Source: Ardenticatenaceae bacterium
Lineage (GTDB): Bacteria > Chloroflexota > Anaerolineae > Promineifilales > Promineifilaceae
NCBI GenBank assembly: GCA_020634245.1
Contig: JACKCC010000010.1
Coordinates: forward strand, 186,001 to 250,000
Length of the DNA stretch: 64,000 nt
Reading direction: 5' to 3'
Under the pieces are notes generated by a model. It was not told the DNA's origin and searched no databases. It saw only the letters and a list, made by a program, of their open reading frames with translations. This document shows positions 34,188-41,876 of the stretch, one piece after another. The position numbers were made by a program, and so were the translations under genes. Positions within the stretch are counted from its first letter, which is position 1. Every line of letters begins with the position of its first letter.

Positions 34188-34949
34188 ATGACCCGAATCA
34201 TGGCCATCGTCAGCCAAAAAGGAGGCGTTGGCAAAACATCCCTGGTACAAAACCTGGGCGCTGAACTGGCAAAACAAGGACAGCTGACCCTACTCGTCGA
34301 TCTGGATCCCCAAAGCAATTTGACAACCGGCTGGGGAATCGATCCTGGTGAAAACCGGCTCACCATCTACGATGCAATGACCGAACCACAGCGTTCAACC
34401 AACACCGTTGTGTCTCTGCGTGACAATCTCTATCTCATGCCCGCCAATCTGGACCTGGCCGGGGCCGAACTGGCCTTCATCAATGCCATTGACCGCAACA
34501 CCAAATTGCGTAAGGCATTAGGTCCCATTGCCCACCACTTCGACATGATTCTCATTGATGGGCCGCCCAGTTTGGGATTTTTCACCGTCAACGCCCTGGC
34601 CGCGGCCAATGAAATTCTGATTCCCTTACAGGTGCATCCCTACGCTTACAAGGCTCTGGATCAATTGATGGGCATCGTCGAACAGGTTGGGGAAATCAAT
34701 CCGTCACTCAGGCTGAGCGGGATCGTTATGACCATGTACGATCAACGCAACTCGCTGACCGCCGCCATCGAAGACGCCGCTCGAAAACGGTTCCCCAATT
34801 TAGTCTATAACACGGTTGTTCCAATTAACGTCCGCGTTGCCGAAGCGACATTGGACGGCATCAGCGTCGGTGAATATGAGGCCAGCAGCAGCGGCGCACG
34901 CGCTTACCGCGCACTGGCAATGGAGGTCATTACCCGTGGCACGACGTAA
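34188..34949 (+). CDS. parA: ParA-type Walker partition ATPase
   Basis: A 253-residue protein from the ATG at 34188 (GGAG six bases upstream). Deviant Walker A KGGVGKTSL near residues 11-18, Walker A' DLDPQSNLTTGWG, Walker B MILIDGPPSLG. No N-terminal DNA-binding domain, so it is of the small type Ib / Soj class. It overlaps a gene for a ribbon-helix-helix protein and is surrounded by iterons, the layout of a plasmid-type parAG module. MinD-like or cargo-positioning ParA is the alternative. Confidence 0.9.
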   Translation: MTRIMAIVSQKGGVGKTSLVQNLGAELAKQGQLTLLVDLDPQSNLTTGWGIDPGENRLTIYDAMTEPQRSTNTVVSLRDNLYLMPANLDLAGAELAFINAIDRNTKLRKALGPIAHHFDMILIDGPPSLGFFTVNALAAANEILIPLQVHPYAYKALDQLMGIVEQVGEINPSLRLSGIVMTMYDQRNSLTAAIEDAARKRFPNLVYNTVVPINVRVAEATLDGISVGEYEASSSGARAYRALAMEVITRGTT

Positions 34950-35286
34950 ACAAGATTTAGCTGGCAAACTTTCAACGAGCAGTGAAGCACGCCCTGGCTG
35001 GCGCGACACGATTACCGGCGGTACACCTGCGGCAATGGGCCAGCCCGCTGTCCGCCAACCCGATTTCATGGCGACTGAACCCGAACCGGAACCGGCAAAT
35101 AAAATTGTCCGCAAAACCTATCTGCTGTACGCCAGCATGATTCAGGAAATTGAAGATTTGGCGGCACAAGAGCGGGTGGGCATTAATGAACTGGTTCGCT
35201 ATTTGCTGGGGGTAGCACTGGATCAGACCTATAACGGCGGATTAGAAATACCCACACGGCCTGGCCGTCGGCAAATCGACCAGTAA
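34936..35286 (+). CDS. ParG-like ribbon-helix-helix centromere-binding protein
   Basis: A 116-residue protein starting at a GTG with GGAGGT eight bases upstream, overlapping parA by 14 bases. The first ~55 residues are basic and disordered (ARRKQDLAGKL), as in ParG arginine-finger tails. The C-terminus KTYLLYASMIQEIEDLAAQE then GINELVRYLLGVAL forms a beta-alpha-alpha unit of RHH type. I infer that it binds the TACAC iterons, stimulates ParA and represses its operon. Confidence 0.78.
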   Translation: MARRKQDLAGKLSTSSEARPGWRDTITGGTPAAMGQPAVRQPDFMATEPEPEPANKIVRKTYLLYASMIQEIEDLAAQERVGINELVRYLLGVALDQTYNGGLEIPTRPGRRQIDQ

Positions 35287-35295
35287 TCATCAATG

Positions 35296-35320
35296 TGGAC
35301 ATCTGTACACCCAGGTACAC
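35296..35320. repeat. Iteron cluster C between par and antirepressor genes
   Basis: GTGGACATCTGTACAC core with TACAC at 35306 and 35316 (10-base spacing), the same layout as clusters A and B in short form. Its place just upstream of the antirepressor gene suggests shared control. Confidence 0.7.
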
Positions 35321-35326
35321 ATTCAT

Positions 35327-35365
35327 GAAGTCATGCGTCACACGTCAACTATGACGCATGACTTA
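35327..35365. promoter_or_regulatory. Inverted repeat AAGTCATGCGTCA / TGACGCATGACTT
   Basis: Perfect 13-base arms around an 11-base spacer, without a T-run, ~25 bases before the antirepressor start. It could be an operator or a leader hairpin. Confidence 0.6.
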
Positions 35366-35389
35366 TAACGCCAACAAGGTAACATCACT

Positions 35390-36187
35390 ATGACAGACGA
35401 GAATGCATTAACACCTGTAGAACAAAAATCGGTTGATTTTTATGGGGACGATTTAACGGCCGTACGCGCCAACAATGGCCGAATTTACGCGGGCCTGACC
35501 CAAATGTGTAATGCATTGGGCTTGAATGCACGGGGCCAAAGCCAACGCATCGATCGCCACACCATACTAAGTCGTGGTAAAGGGGTGTGCAAAATACACA
35601 CCCCCGGCGGCGAACAATCCGTCGTCGTGCTGCGCGTCGATTTGGTTCCCCTCTGGCTGTCGGGTGTCCGAGCCAGTATGGTCAATGAAGACGTCCGGTC
35701 CAAACTGGAACGGTTCCAAGAAGAAGCCGCCGCCGTACTCTGGGAAGCATTCCAGGAAGGCCGTCTCACCACCGATCTCGCGTTTGAGGCGCTGCTGCAA
35801 GAAGATACCGACGCTGTTCAGGCTTACAAAATGGCCATGGCCATCGTCAAGCTGGCCAAACAGCAAATCCTGCTGGAAGGCCGGGTAGGGGATACGGAAC
35901 TGCGCCTGGACGACGTCGAAGAGCGGCTGACGACCATCGAGGAACAGTTCACCGGCCAGGATGTCGTGACCGAAGTTCAGGCCAGCCAGATCAGCCAGGC
36001 GGTGAAAGCCGTGGCGCTGGCGCTGGGCAAACAGACCGGCCGCAACGAGTTTGGCGCCTGCTACGGCGAGGTGTACCGTAAGTTCAACGTTACCTCCTAC
36101 AAAATGGTGCCGCGGCGTAAGTTTGACGAGGTGATGGCCTTCCTGACCGAGTGGCACCAAAGCCTGGTTGGGGATTCGCCTTTCTAA
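35390..36187 (+). CDS. Phage-type antirepressor-like protein (P22_AR_N / ORF6C architecture)
   Basis: A 265-residue protein. Residues ~12-120 match the P22 antirepressor N-terminal domain (VDFYGDDLTAVRANNGRIYAGLTQMC, QSQRIDRHTIL, LRVDLVPLWLSGV). A coiled coil (VGDTELRLDDVEERLTTIEEQF) leads to a C-terminal ORF6C-like domain with FGACYGEVYRKFNVTSYKMV and RRKFDEVMAFL. Such proteins are phage antirepressors but are also frequent on plasmids and islands. With ParA and the RHH protein it marks this stretch as a mobile-element remnant or captured plasmid segment. Confidence 0.85.
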   Translation: MTDENALTPVEQKSVDFYGDDLTAVRANNGRIYAGLTQMCNALGLNARGQSQRIDRHTILSRGKGVCKIHTPGGEQSVVVLRVDLVPLWLSGVRASMVNEDVRSKLERFQEEAAAVLWEAFQEGRLTTDLAFEALLQEDTDAVQAYKMAMAIVKLAKQQILLEGRVGDTELRLDDVEERLTTIEEQFTGQDVVTEVQASQISQAVKAVALALGKQTGRNEFGACYGEVYRKFNVTSYKMVPRRKFDEVMAFLTEWHQSLVGDSPF

Positions 36188-36190
36188 CCC

Positions 36191-36243
36191 TGGGAGCGCG
36201 GGCAGCTTGCCCGCCTATTGCGGACAGGCTGTCTGCGCTCCCA
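36191..36243. repeat. Structured repeat with TGGGAGCGC / GCGCTCCCA outer arms
   Basis: Nine-base outer arms enclose a perfect hairpin GCGGGCA-GCT-TGCCCGC and a second small GACAG/CTGTC hairpin, a three-way-junction layout. It sits just after the antirepressor stop. Confidence 0.75.
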
Positions 36244-36356
36244 ATGGTCGAAAAGGCTTGAATACGGCCGTAAAATCGTTTATCTTTACAGAAGTTGAAG
36301 TCACGCCACAAAACAGGTGGCCTTTATGAAGTGAGCCAACAAATAAGGAGGGCATT

Positions 36357-37172
36357 ATGCCACAAATCAATCCAACCCAACTCAGAACTGCGTTAAGTGA
36401 TTTATTCAGCACGGGCGAATTACACACATTGTGTTTCGATTTAGGCATCGAATTTGAAGATTTGGAAGGGAACGGGAAGTCGGGGAAGGCGCTGGCTTTG
36501 GTGCAATATGCACAGCGCCACGGCCGTTACGATGAACTAGTCTATCGGGTACAACAGTTACGCCCCCATGCCAACCTGGGCACGGCCGTTCCCGCCCCGC
36601 CAAACATCGCTACCCAACAAGGCCTACAACAAGTCACTAATGTGTATGTAGGTGGCGACTATATCGGCGGTGATAAAGTAGGCGGCGACAAGATCGAAGG
36701 GGATAAAACCAGTGTAGGTGATATTACCGGCAGCACCGGCGTCACCATCGGTCGCGGCGCATCATCAACAGTAAGTACCGGTCCTACCCACAACATTAGC
36801 GGCACTGTGATCGGTTCGGCGATTGGCGGTGGCGAAGTCCACGCTGAAAATATAGCTGGCGGCGACATTAATATTTATGCTGAGCCGAAAAACAAGGATG
36901 AGTTCAACCAGCAGTTACAAGAATTGAAAACATGGTTGGAGCAAGCCCTGGCTGACGGTGAAATTGATAAGGAGGATGGGGAAACGGCCGTTTCTGACCT
37001 GCAAGACGTCATAGAAGAAACCGAAAAGGAAACGCCCCGCTCTCAACGCATGAAACGGCGGCTGGAAGATATTTCTGAGGTAATTAGCGCAGGAGCAAAA
37101 GCGGGCACGGCCGTCCTCAAAGCCACCCCCATCATCGCCGGACTCATCAAAGCGATCGGCATCATTTTCTAG
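36357..37172 (+). CDS. Effector-associated-like domain protein with G-D-K repeat motif, STAND partner
   Basis: A 271-residue soluble protein. Residues 1-70 form a small helical domain (LRTALSDLFSTGELHTLCFDLGIEFEDL, LVQYAQRHGRYDELV) like the effector-associated domains of bacterial conflict systems. Residues ~92-130 are VYVGGDYIGGDKVGGDKIEG followed by Gly/Ser/Thr-rich sequence that looks like an amyloid or beta-solenoid segment. A helical region follows and the protein ends in an Ala/Gly/Ile-rich hydrophobic helix (TAVLKATPIIAGLIKAIGII) that might insert in membranes. The next gene, 48 bases on, encodes an NB-ARC protein with the same motif. I infer an effector/sensor pair. Confidence 0.65.
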   Translation: MPQINPTQLRTALSDLFSTGELHTLCFDLGIEFEDLEGNGKSGKALALVQYAQRHGRYDELVYRVQQLRPHANLGTAVPAPPNIATQQGLQQVTNVYVGGDYIGGDKVGGDKIEGDKTSVGDITGSTGVTIGRGASSTVSTGPTHNISGTVIGSAIGGGEVHAENIAGGDINIYAEPKNKDEFNQQLQELKTWLEQALADGEIDKEDGETAVSDLQDVIEETEKETPRSQRMKRRLEDISEVISAGAKAGTAVLKATPIIAGLIKAIGIIF

Positions 37173-37179
37173 CAGATGA

Positions 37180-37210
37180 TTTCCCCGGAAACTCCAAGTT
37201 TCCGGGGAAA
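37180..37210 (+). promoter_or_regulatory. Perfect 13-bp hairpin just before the STAND start codon
   Basis: TTTCCCCGGAAAC and GTTTCCGGGGAAA flank the loop TCCAA, ending ten bases before the ATG at 37221. No T-run follows. It may limit expression or translation of the STAND gene relative to its partner. Confidence 0.65.
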
Positions 37211-37220
37211 TGGGGAACCC

Positions 37221-39587
37221 ATGACCAACGAAACCCACATTCAAGGCGATTTTGTCCAGGGTGACAAATTTGATGGCGACAAGGTGATGCGTGATAAACA
37301 CGAACATCACCACTACCCGCCGCCCCAATTCCCGCTGGACAACCTGCCCCCGGCCAACCCCAACTTCACCGGCCGGGCGGCCTTGCTCGACGCCATTCAA
37401 GCGACATTTGACAATCGGCAATCGTCAATTGCCATTACGCAGGCGATAGCCGGGCTGGGCGGCGTAGGCAAGACGCAGCTGGCCCTGGCCTACGCCCACG
37501 CCCGCCGCAGCGATTACGACCTGATCTGGCAGGTGCGGGCCGATGAACCGGCGGCCCTGGACGGCGATTTGCGGCAGTTGGGGATGGTGCTGCGCCTGCC
37601 GGTGCAGAACGCCGATGCGCCAACCGCCCGGCAGATGGTGTTGAGCAGATTGAACGGAGCCGACTGGCGCTGGCTGCTGCTGTACGACAACGCCGACCAG
37701 ATAAACGCCCACGACCTGCGCCCCTACCTGCCTGGCGGCCGGGGGCACGTGCTGATTACCTCACGGCGGCGCGATTGGTCGGGCACGGCGCCGGTGCTGG
37801 TGGTGAATGTGTTTACGCCGCAGGAAGCGGTGGATTTTCTCCTGACTCGCGCTCGTAGTGCGCGCTTTAGCGCGCCCGAACCCGCTGAAGCGGGCACTAC
37901 AAACGAAGCGGTAAAACTGCTGGTAGCGGAACTGGGCTACCTGCCGCTGGCGCTGGAGCAGGCGGCGGCGTACATGAAGAAGCGGCAGAAAAGCGCCGCG
38001 GAGTACCTGGCGCTGTACCGGGAACGGCGGCAAGAGTTGTGGCAGCGGCAGCCGCCGCCCGACGACTACGAAAAGACGGTGACGACAACCTGGGAAATGG
38101 CCTTTGACCATGCCCGGCAAACGCCGGGGGCGGCCGACCTGCTGAACCTGTGCTGCTTTTTAGCGCCTGATGACATACCGCTGGCGCTGATAACGGCCAA
38201 TGCCGACGCCCTGCCGGAAGAACTGGCGGCGCTGCTGGGCGACGAGATGGCGCTGGACGACGCGCTGGATGCGCTGCAAGCCTATTCATTGGTAACGCAG
38301 GCAGGGGAACTGCTGGCCGTGCACCGGCTGGTGCAGACGGTGGCGCGGGACCGGATGGGGGAGGAGCGGGCAAAGATTTGGACGGAAGCGGCCGTTGAGC
38401 TTCTCAACAGCGCATTTCCTTATAGCCGGAACAAGTTAGAAAGTTGGGGTGAAAGCGCCCAATTGATTACCCACGCTCTGACCTCTCTCGAATATGCAAC
38501 CAGACGTAACTTAAGGCTCACCAATATGGCACATTTATATAACCATGTTGGGCAGTACCTGGATGATAACGGTGAATACCCAATTGCTTTGACTTGTTAT
38601 CAAAATGCCTTAAAAATCCGGGAAGAAATTCTTGGCCATGACCATTTGGATACGGCCGTTAGCCTCAACAATCTCGGCTACCTCCATAGTGCCATGGGCG
38701 ACCTGGCTGCCGCCCGCCCCTACTACGAACGCGCCCTGGCCATTACTGAAAAAGCGCTCGGCCCCGGCCATCCCGACACCGCCCGCAGCCTCAACAACCT
38801 CGGCGGCCTCCTGCGTGCCATGGGCGACCTGGCCGCCGCCCGCCCCTACTACGAACGGGCCCTGGCCATCCGGGAAAAAGCCCTCGGCCCCGACCATCCC
38901 GACACCGCCCAAAGCCTCAACAACCTCGGCTTTCTCCTGCAAGCCATGGGCGACCTGACCGCCGCCCGCCCCTACTATGAACGGGCTCTGGCCATCCGCG
39001 AAAAAGCCCTCGGCCCCGACCACCCCGACACCGCCGGCAGCCTCAACAACCTCGGTGCACTCCTGCGTGCCATGGGCGACCTGGCCACCGCCCGCCCCTA
39101 CTACGAACGGGCCCTGGCCATCCGCGAAAAAGCCCTCGGCCCCGACCACCCCGACACCGCCCTCAGCCTCAACAACCTCGGCGCACTCCTGCGTGCCATG
39201 GGCGACTTGACCGGGGCCAAACTCCACCATGAACGCGCCTTAACTATTAGAGAAAAAACTCTTGGCCCCGACCACCCTGATACAGCAACTACAATCAATG
39301 ATATAGGTGTGCTCCTTCACGCAATGGGCAATCTTGAAGAATCAAAATACTATCGTGAACGAGCACTAAAAATTTATAAAGAAAGATTAGGGCCAGAACA
39401 TCCCTGGACAGCTACAGCACTCAGCAATCTTGGTTATCTTCATAAAGCAATGGGAGAGTTAAATGAAGCAAAAGTCTACTTCGAACAAGCTCTCGCCATT
39501 TATGAAAAACGGCTCGGCCCGCAGCACCCGGACACGCAAAGGTCCCGCCGCAGCCTGGAAATCATCCAATCGGAATTAAAACCGTGA
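37221..39587 (+). CDS. NB-ARC STAND NTPase with TPR repeats
   Basis: A 788-residue protein from the ATG at 37221 (an upstream ATG at 37176 lies on the far side of the hairpin). Residues 5-26 carry HIQGDFVQGDKFDGDKVMRD, echoing the partner protein. NB-ARC: Walker A GLGGVGKT (78-85), Walker B WLLLYD (151-156), GRGHVLITSR sensor and LGYLPLALEQAAAY (GxP motif). A winged-helix-like region follows, then about eight 42-residue TPR units (NLGALLRAMGDL.AARPYYE), five nearly identical in DNA. The TPRs would sense a ligand or protein and trigger oligomerisation. A role in phage defence or programmed response is plausible but unproven. Confidence 0.88.
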   Translation: MTNETHIQGDFVQGDKFDGDKVMRDKHEHHHYPPPQFPLDNLPPANPNFTGRAALLDAIQATFDNRQSSIAITQAIAGLGGVGKTQLALAYAHARRSDYDLIWQVRADEPAALDGDLRQLGMVLRLPVQNADAPTARQMVLSRLNGADWRWLLLYDNADQINAHDLRPYLPGGRGHVLITSRRRDWSGTAPVLVVNVFTPQEAVDFLLTRARSARFSAPEPAEAGTTNEAVKLLVAELGYLPLALEQAAAYMKKRQKSAAEYLALYRERRQELWQRQPPPDDYEKTVTTTWEMAFDHARQTPGAADLLNLCCFLAPDDIPLALITANADALPEELAALLGDEMALDDALDALQAYSLVTQAGELLAVHRLVQTVARDRMGEERAKIWTEAAVELLNSAFPYSRNKLESWGESAQLITHALTSLEYATRRNLRLTNMAHLYNHVGQYLDDNGEYPIALTCYQNALKIREEILGHDHLDTAVSLNNLGYLHSAMGDLAAARPYYERALAITEKALGPGHPDTARSLNNLGGLLRAMGDLAAARPYYERALAIREKALGPDHPDTAQSLNNLGFLLQAMGDLTAARPYYERALAIREKALGPDHPDTAGSLNNLGALLRAMGDLATARPYYERALAIREKALGPDHPDTALSLNNLGALLRAMGDLTGAKLHHERALTIREKTLGPDHPDTATTINDIGVLLHAMGNLEESKYYRERALKIYKERLGPEHPWTATALSNLGYLHKAMGELNEAKVYFEQALAIYEKRLGPQHPDTQRSRRSLEIIQSELKP
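37855..37900. repeat. Structured repeat embedded in the STAND coding sequence
   Basis: GTAGTGC and GCACTAC arms enclose a GCGCGC-TTTA-GCGCGC hairpin and a CCCGCT-GAA-GCGGG hairpin. It encodes the linker SARFSAPEPAEAGTTN without breaking the frame. Confidence 0.75.
38685..39215 (+). repeat. 126-bp tandem repeats encoding TPR units
   Basis: About four to five consecutive 126-bp units (42 residues each) are close to identical, e.g. the recurring GACCTGGCCGCCGCCCGCCC and ATCCGCGAAAAAGCCCTCGG words. Flanking TPRs are diverged, so the central units arose by recent internal duplication. Confidence 0.9.
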
Positions 39588-39590
39588 TTG

Positions 39591-39662
39591 GTAGGGGCGT
39601 GGCCTTGTGCCCGCCTCCTCGTTTGTTCGACGATTTTGGGCGACCACAAGGGTCGCCCCTAC
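39591..39662. repeat. Structured repeat with GTAGGGGCG / CGCCCCTAC outer arms
   Basis: Nine-base perfect outer arms, with inner CCTTGTG / CACAAGG pairing. It fills the gap between the STAND stop and the aldo/keto reductase start. Related copies at 41,793, 61,536 and 62,584. Confidence 0.8.
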
Positions 39663-39671
39663 AAAGGATTT

Positions 39672-41297
39672 ATGATTATTTCTGGAAAAGCAACAGCACA
39701 AAGAACGCAACAATTGGCCGCCCGGCATCCGGGGCTGGTGTACAACCCGCTGGGAGGCCAGTCCGCTGGCTCTACGGGACTGGTGGTCAGCCAGGCCGGG
39801 TTTGGCGGCTACCGCATCGAGGCCGGCAATGAGACCCATCAGGAGGCCCTGCGGCACGCCCTGCGCCAGGGGATCAATCTCATCGATACCAGTTCCAATT
39901 ATGCCGACGGTAGGTCGGAAGAGTTGGTTGGTTTGGTGGTGGGGGAGTTAGTCAAGAGTAAAGAGCTGGCGCGAGAGGAAATCGTTGTGGTTTCCAAGGC
40001 GGGCTATTTGCAGGGGGAGAATTATTTGCGGGCGGTACAGCGTAAGGAGGCGGGCAATCCGTTTCCCAACATCGTCAAATACGCCCAGGGGCTGGACCAC
40101 TGCATCCATCCTGAATTTTTGGAAGACCAGCTCACGCGCAGCCTGGAACGGCTCAATCTGGACTGTATCGACGTGTACCTGCTGCACAACCCGGAATATT
40201 ACCTGAGCTGGGCGCACCGCACCGGCATTGCCCTGGGTGAAGCGCGCAAGGAGTATTATCGGCGCATCAAGCTGGCTTTTGCGCATCTGGAAACAGAAGT
40301 GGCGCGGGGACGCATTCAGGTTTACGGCATCAGTTCCAACACCTTCCCGTCCCCGGCCACTGATCCCAAATTCACGTCGCTGGCCAACGTGTGGGAAATT
40401 GCAGAGGAAATGGGACGGGGATTAACACGGAAAAACACAGATGAAGAAAAAGAATCTGCGGAATCTGGGCAATCCTTCGACAAGCGCTCCTTCGACAGGC
40501 TCAGGATTCGGCGTGATCATCATTTTCAGGTGGTGCAGTGGCCGATGAATTTGTTGGAGACGGGGGCGGTGACGGAACGAAACCAACCGGATGGGTCGAG
40601 CGCGCTGGCACTGGCGCAGACGAAAGGGCTGGCGGTGCTGGTCAACCGGCCGCTGAATGCCATTAAAGGCGAGTCGCTGACGCGGCTGGCCGACGTGCTG
40701 CCACCCAGTTATCCGACGAATTCGGGGGAGGTGTCAACCGCGGTCATCCGCTGCCTCCAACTCGAAGAACAATTCCACCACCAATTCCTGCCGGCTGTCG
40801 ATACCGACACCGAAACCCAAAAGCAGCTTCAGGAATATCTGGCGGTGGGGCTGATGCTGCAAGGGCGCTGGGGCAGCTTTGGCACGTACCAAAACTGGCG
40901 CGATGTGCACGGCCGTTTCCTGCTGCCCCGTTTGCAAAACGCCATCCATTTCCTCTCCAGCCTGCCCAAACCGCCGCCCGGTTTGCTGGAATGGCTCGAA
41001 GGCTACGTGGCTGCCGTCAATGACGTGTTGGGCGCTGTGGGCGCGTTTTACCAGGCCCAGGCGGCGGCGGATGTGAAGGTTTTGCGGGGAACGGCCGTGC
41101 TGGCCGAACCCGATTGGCAAGCCGACACCCTGAGCCAGATCGCCATCCGCGCCCTGCGCTCCACCGCTGGCGTGACCAGCGTCCTCGTGGGCATACGCCG
41201 CCCCAATTATGTGGATGATGTGACAGCCGAGCTAAAACGGCCGGTAGAAATCAAAGAAAGAAACGAAACGTGGGAAAATCTTAAGCATGAAACGTGA
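39672..41297 (+). CDS. Aldo/keto reductase family protein with C-terminal extension
   Basis: A 541-residue protein from the ATG at 39672 (AAAGGA upstream). The AKR catalytic tetrad is visible: D72, Y77 (DTSSNYADG), K109 (VVSKAGY) and H172 (YLLHNPEYY). Usual AKRs have ~320 residues; here a ~33-residue charged insert (about 251-283) comes from a dispersed DNA repeat, and the C-terminal ~200 residues form a helical extension. The late LVGIRRPNYVDDV element matches the AKR C-terminal cofactor loop. Substrate unknown. Confidence 0.82.
   Translation: MIISGKATAQRTQQLAARHPGLVYNPLGGQSAGSTGLVVSQAGFGGYRIEAGNETHQEALRHALRQGINLIDTSSNYADGRSEELVGLVVGELVKSKELAREEIVVVSKAGYLQGENYLRAVQRKEAGNPFPNIVKYAQGLDHCIHPEFLEDQLTRSLERLNLDCIDVYLLHNPEYYLSWAHRTGIALGEARKEYYRRIKLAFAHLETEVARGRIQVYGISSNTFPSPATDPKFTSLANVWEIAEEMGRGLTRKNTDEEKESAESGQSFDKRSFDRLRIRRDHHFQVVQWPMNLLETGAVTERNQPDGSSALALAQTKGLAVLVNRPLNAIKGESLTRLADVLPPSYPTNSGEVSTAVIRCLQLEEQFHHQFLPAVDTDTETQKQLQEYLAVGLMLQGRWGSFGTYQNWRDVHGRFLLPRLQNAIHFLSSLPKPPPGLLEWLEGYVAAVNDVLGAVGAFYQAQAAADVKVLRGTAVLAEPDWQADTLSQIAIRALRSTAGVTSVLVGIRRPNYVDDVTAELKRPVEIKERNETWENLKHET
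40425..40520. repeat. Dispersed-repeat insertion inside the aldo/keto reductase gene
   Basis: ACACGGAAAAACACAGATGA-type words and two TTCGACA(A/G)GC words occur here in frame. Close relatives are in intergenic DNA at 61,066-61,133 and 2,341-2,412. Encodes the charged TRKNTDEEKESAESGQSFDK stretch. Confidence 0.7.
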
Positions 41298-41388
41298 TAC
41301 GTGATACGTGACACTCCCACTTTGTGACCAACTTAAAAAATCAGTGTCTATTTCAATGACACGCAATCAAGGAGACGTAATCTTTCAG

Positions 41389-41460
41389 TCCCAGAGGTGA
41401 CAGTCACTTAAAAACGACTTGAAATTTTTCATTACCTCTGGGAAAAAGTGACTGTCACCT
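41389..41460. repeat. GTGACAGTCAC inverted repeat, copy 2
   Basis: Perfect 15-base arms AGGTGACAGTCACTT (41395-41409) and AAGTGACTGTCACCT (41446-41460), plus interleaved TCCCAGAGGT / ACCTCTGGGA (41389-41398 and 41434-41443). Followed by GAACGCTTAC and, 24 bases on, by a small gene. Confidence 0.88.
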
Positions 41461-41483
41461 GAACGCTTACAAGGAGACAAACT

Positions 41484-41693
41484 ATGGATGAATTAGTCAA
41501 AATGGTAGCCAAAGAAACCGGATTGCCGGAAGCACAGGCCCGCAAAGCGGCCGAGGCCGTCATCAAATTTTTGAAAACCAAACTACCGGAACCATTAGCC
41601 GGTCAGGTTGATAACTTCCTGGGGAATGAGGGCACGGCCGATGCCGCGCAAGATTTGCTCCAGAAAGGCCTGGGATTCCTGGGCAAAAAGTAA
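41484..41693 (+). CDS. Small helical protein (DUF2267-like)
   Basis: A 69-residue protein with AAGGAG before the ATG. MVAKETGLPEAQARKAAEAVIKFLKTKLPEPLAGQVDNFL resembles the repeat unit of DUF2267-type small proteins often linked to stress genes. Ends in GLGFLGKK. Preceded by the 15-base inverted repeat and followed by a strong terminator, so it is a monocistronic unit. Function unknown. Confidence 0.75.
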   Translation: MDELVKMVAKETGLPEAQARKAAEAVIKFLKTKLPEPLAGQVDNFLGNEGTADAAQDLLQKGLGFLGKK

Positions 41694-41721
41694 ACGGGTT
41701 AAGACCACCTCCTACAATTCA

Positions 41722-41760
41722 GAAAAAGCGCCGGCGGATACATCCAACCGGCGCTTTTTC
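41722..41760. terminator. Bidirectional Rho-independent terminator
   Basis: Perfect 13-base arms GAAAAAGCGCCGG / CCGGCGCTTTTTC with A and T runs on either side, 29 bases after the small gene stop. Could also serve the convergent DUF6504 gene. Confidence 0.88.
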
Positions 41761-41773
41761 GTTATTTGCAGGT

Positions 41774-41862
41774 ATCTTCTCAATAATTCGCGGTAAGGGC
41801 AGTGCCTTGTGCCTGCCCATGCAGGCGACCACAAGGGTACGCCCTACTTTTTGAGAAGGTAT
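41774..41862. repeat. Structured repeat related to the GTAGGGGCG family
   Basis: GTAAGGGC / GCCCTAC arms with inner CCTTGTG / CACAAGG and GCCTGC / GCAGGC pairs, and an outermost CTTCTCAA / TTGAGAAG pair. Non-coding. Confidence 0.7.
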
Positions 41863-41876
41863 GTTTGCAGCAATAA

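Noticed and set aside
37180..37210. Rho-independent terminator between the STAND partners
   Set aside because: There is no T-run after the stem on either strand and the downstream start codon is only ten bases away.
38610..39230. Leftward frame with repeated VGAGGGQVAHGTQE units
   Set aside because: It is the reverse complement of the TPR tandem repeats; the repetition is inherited from the real gene.
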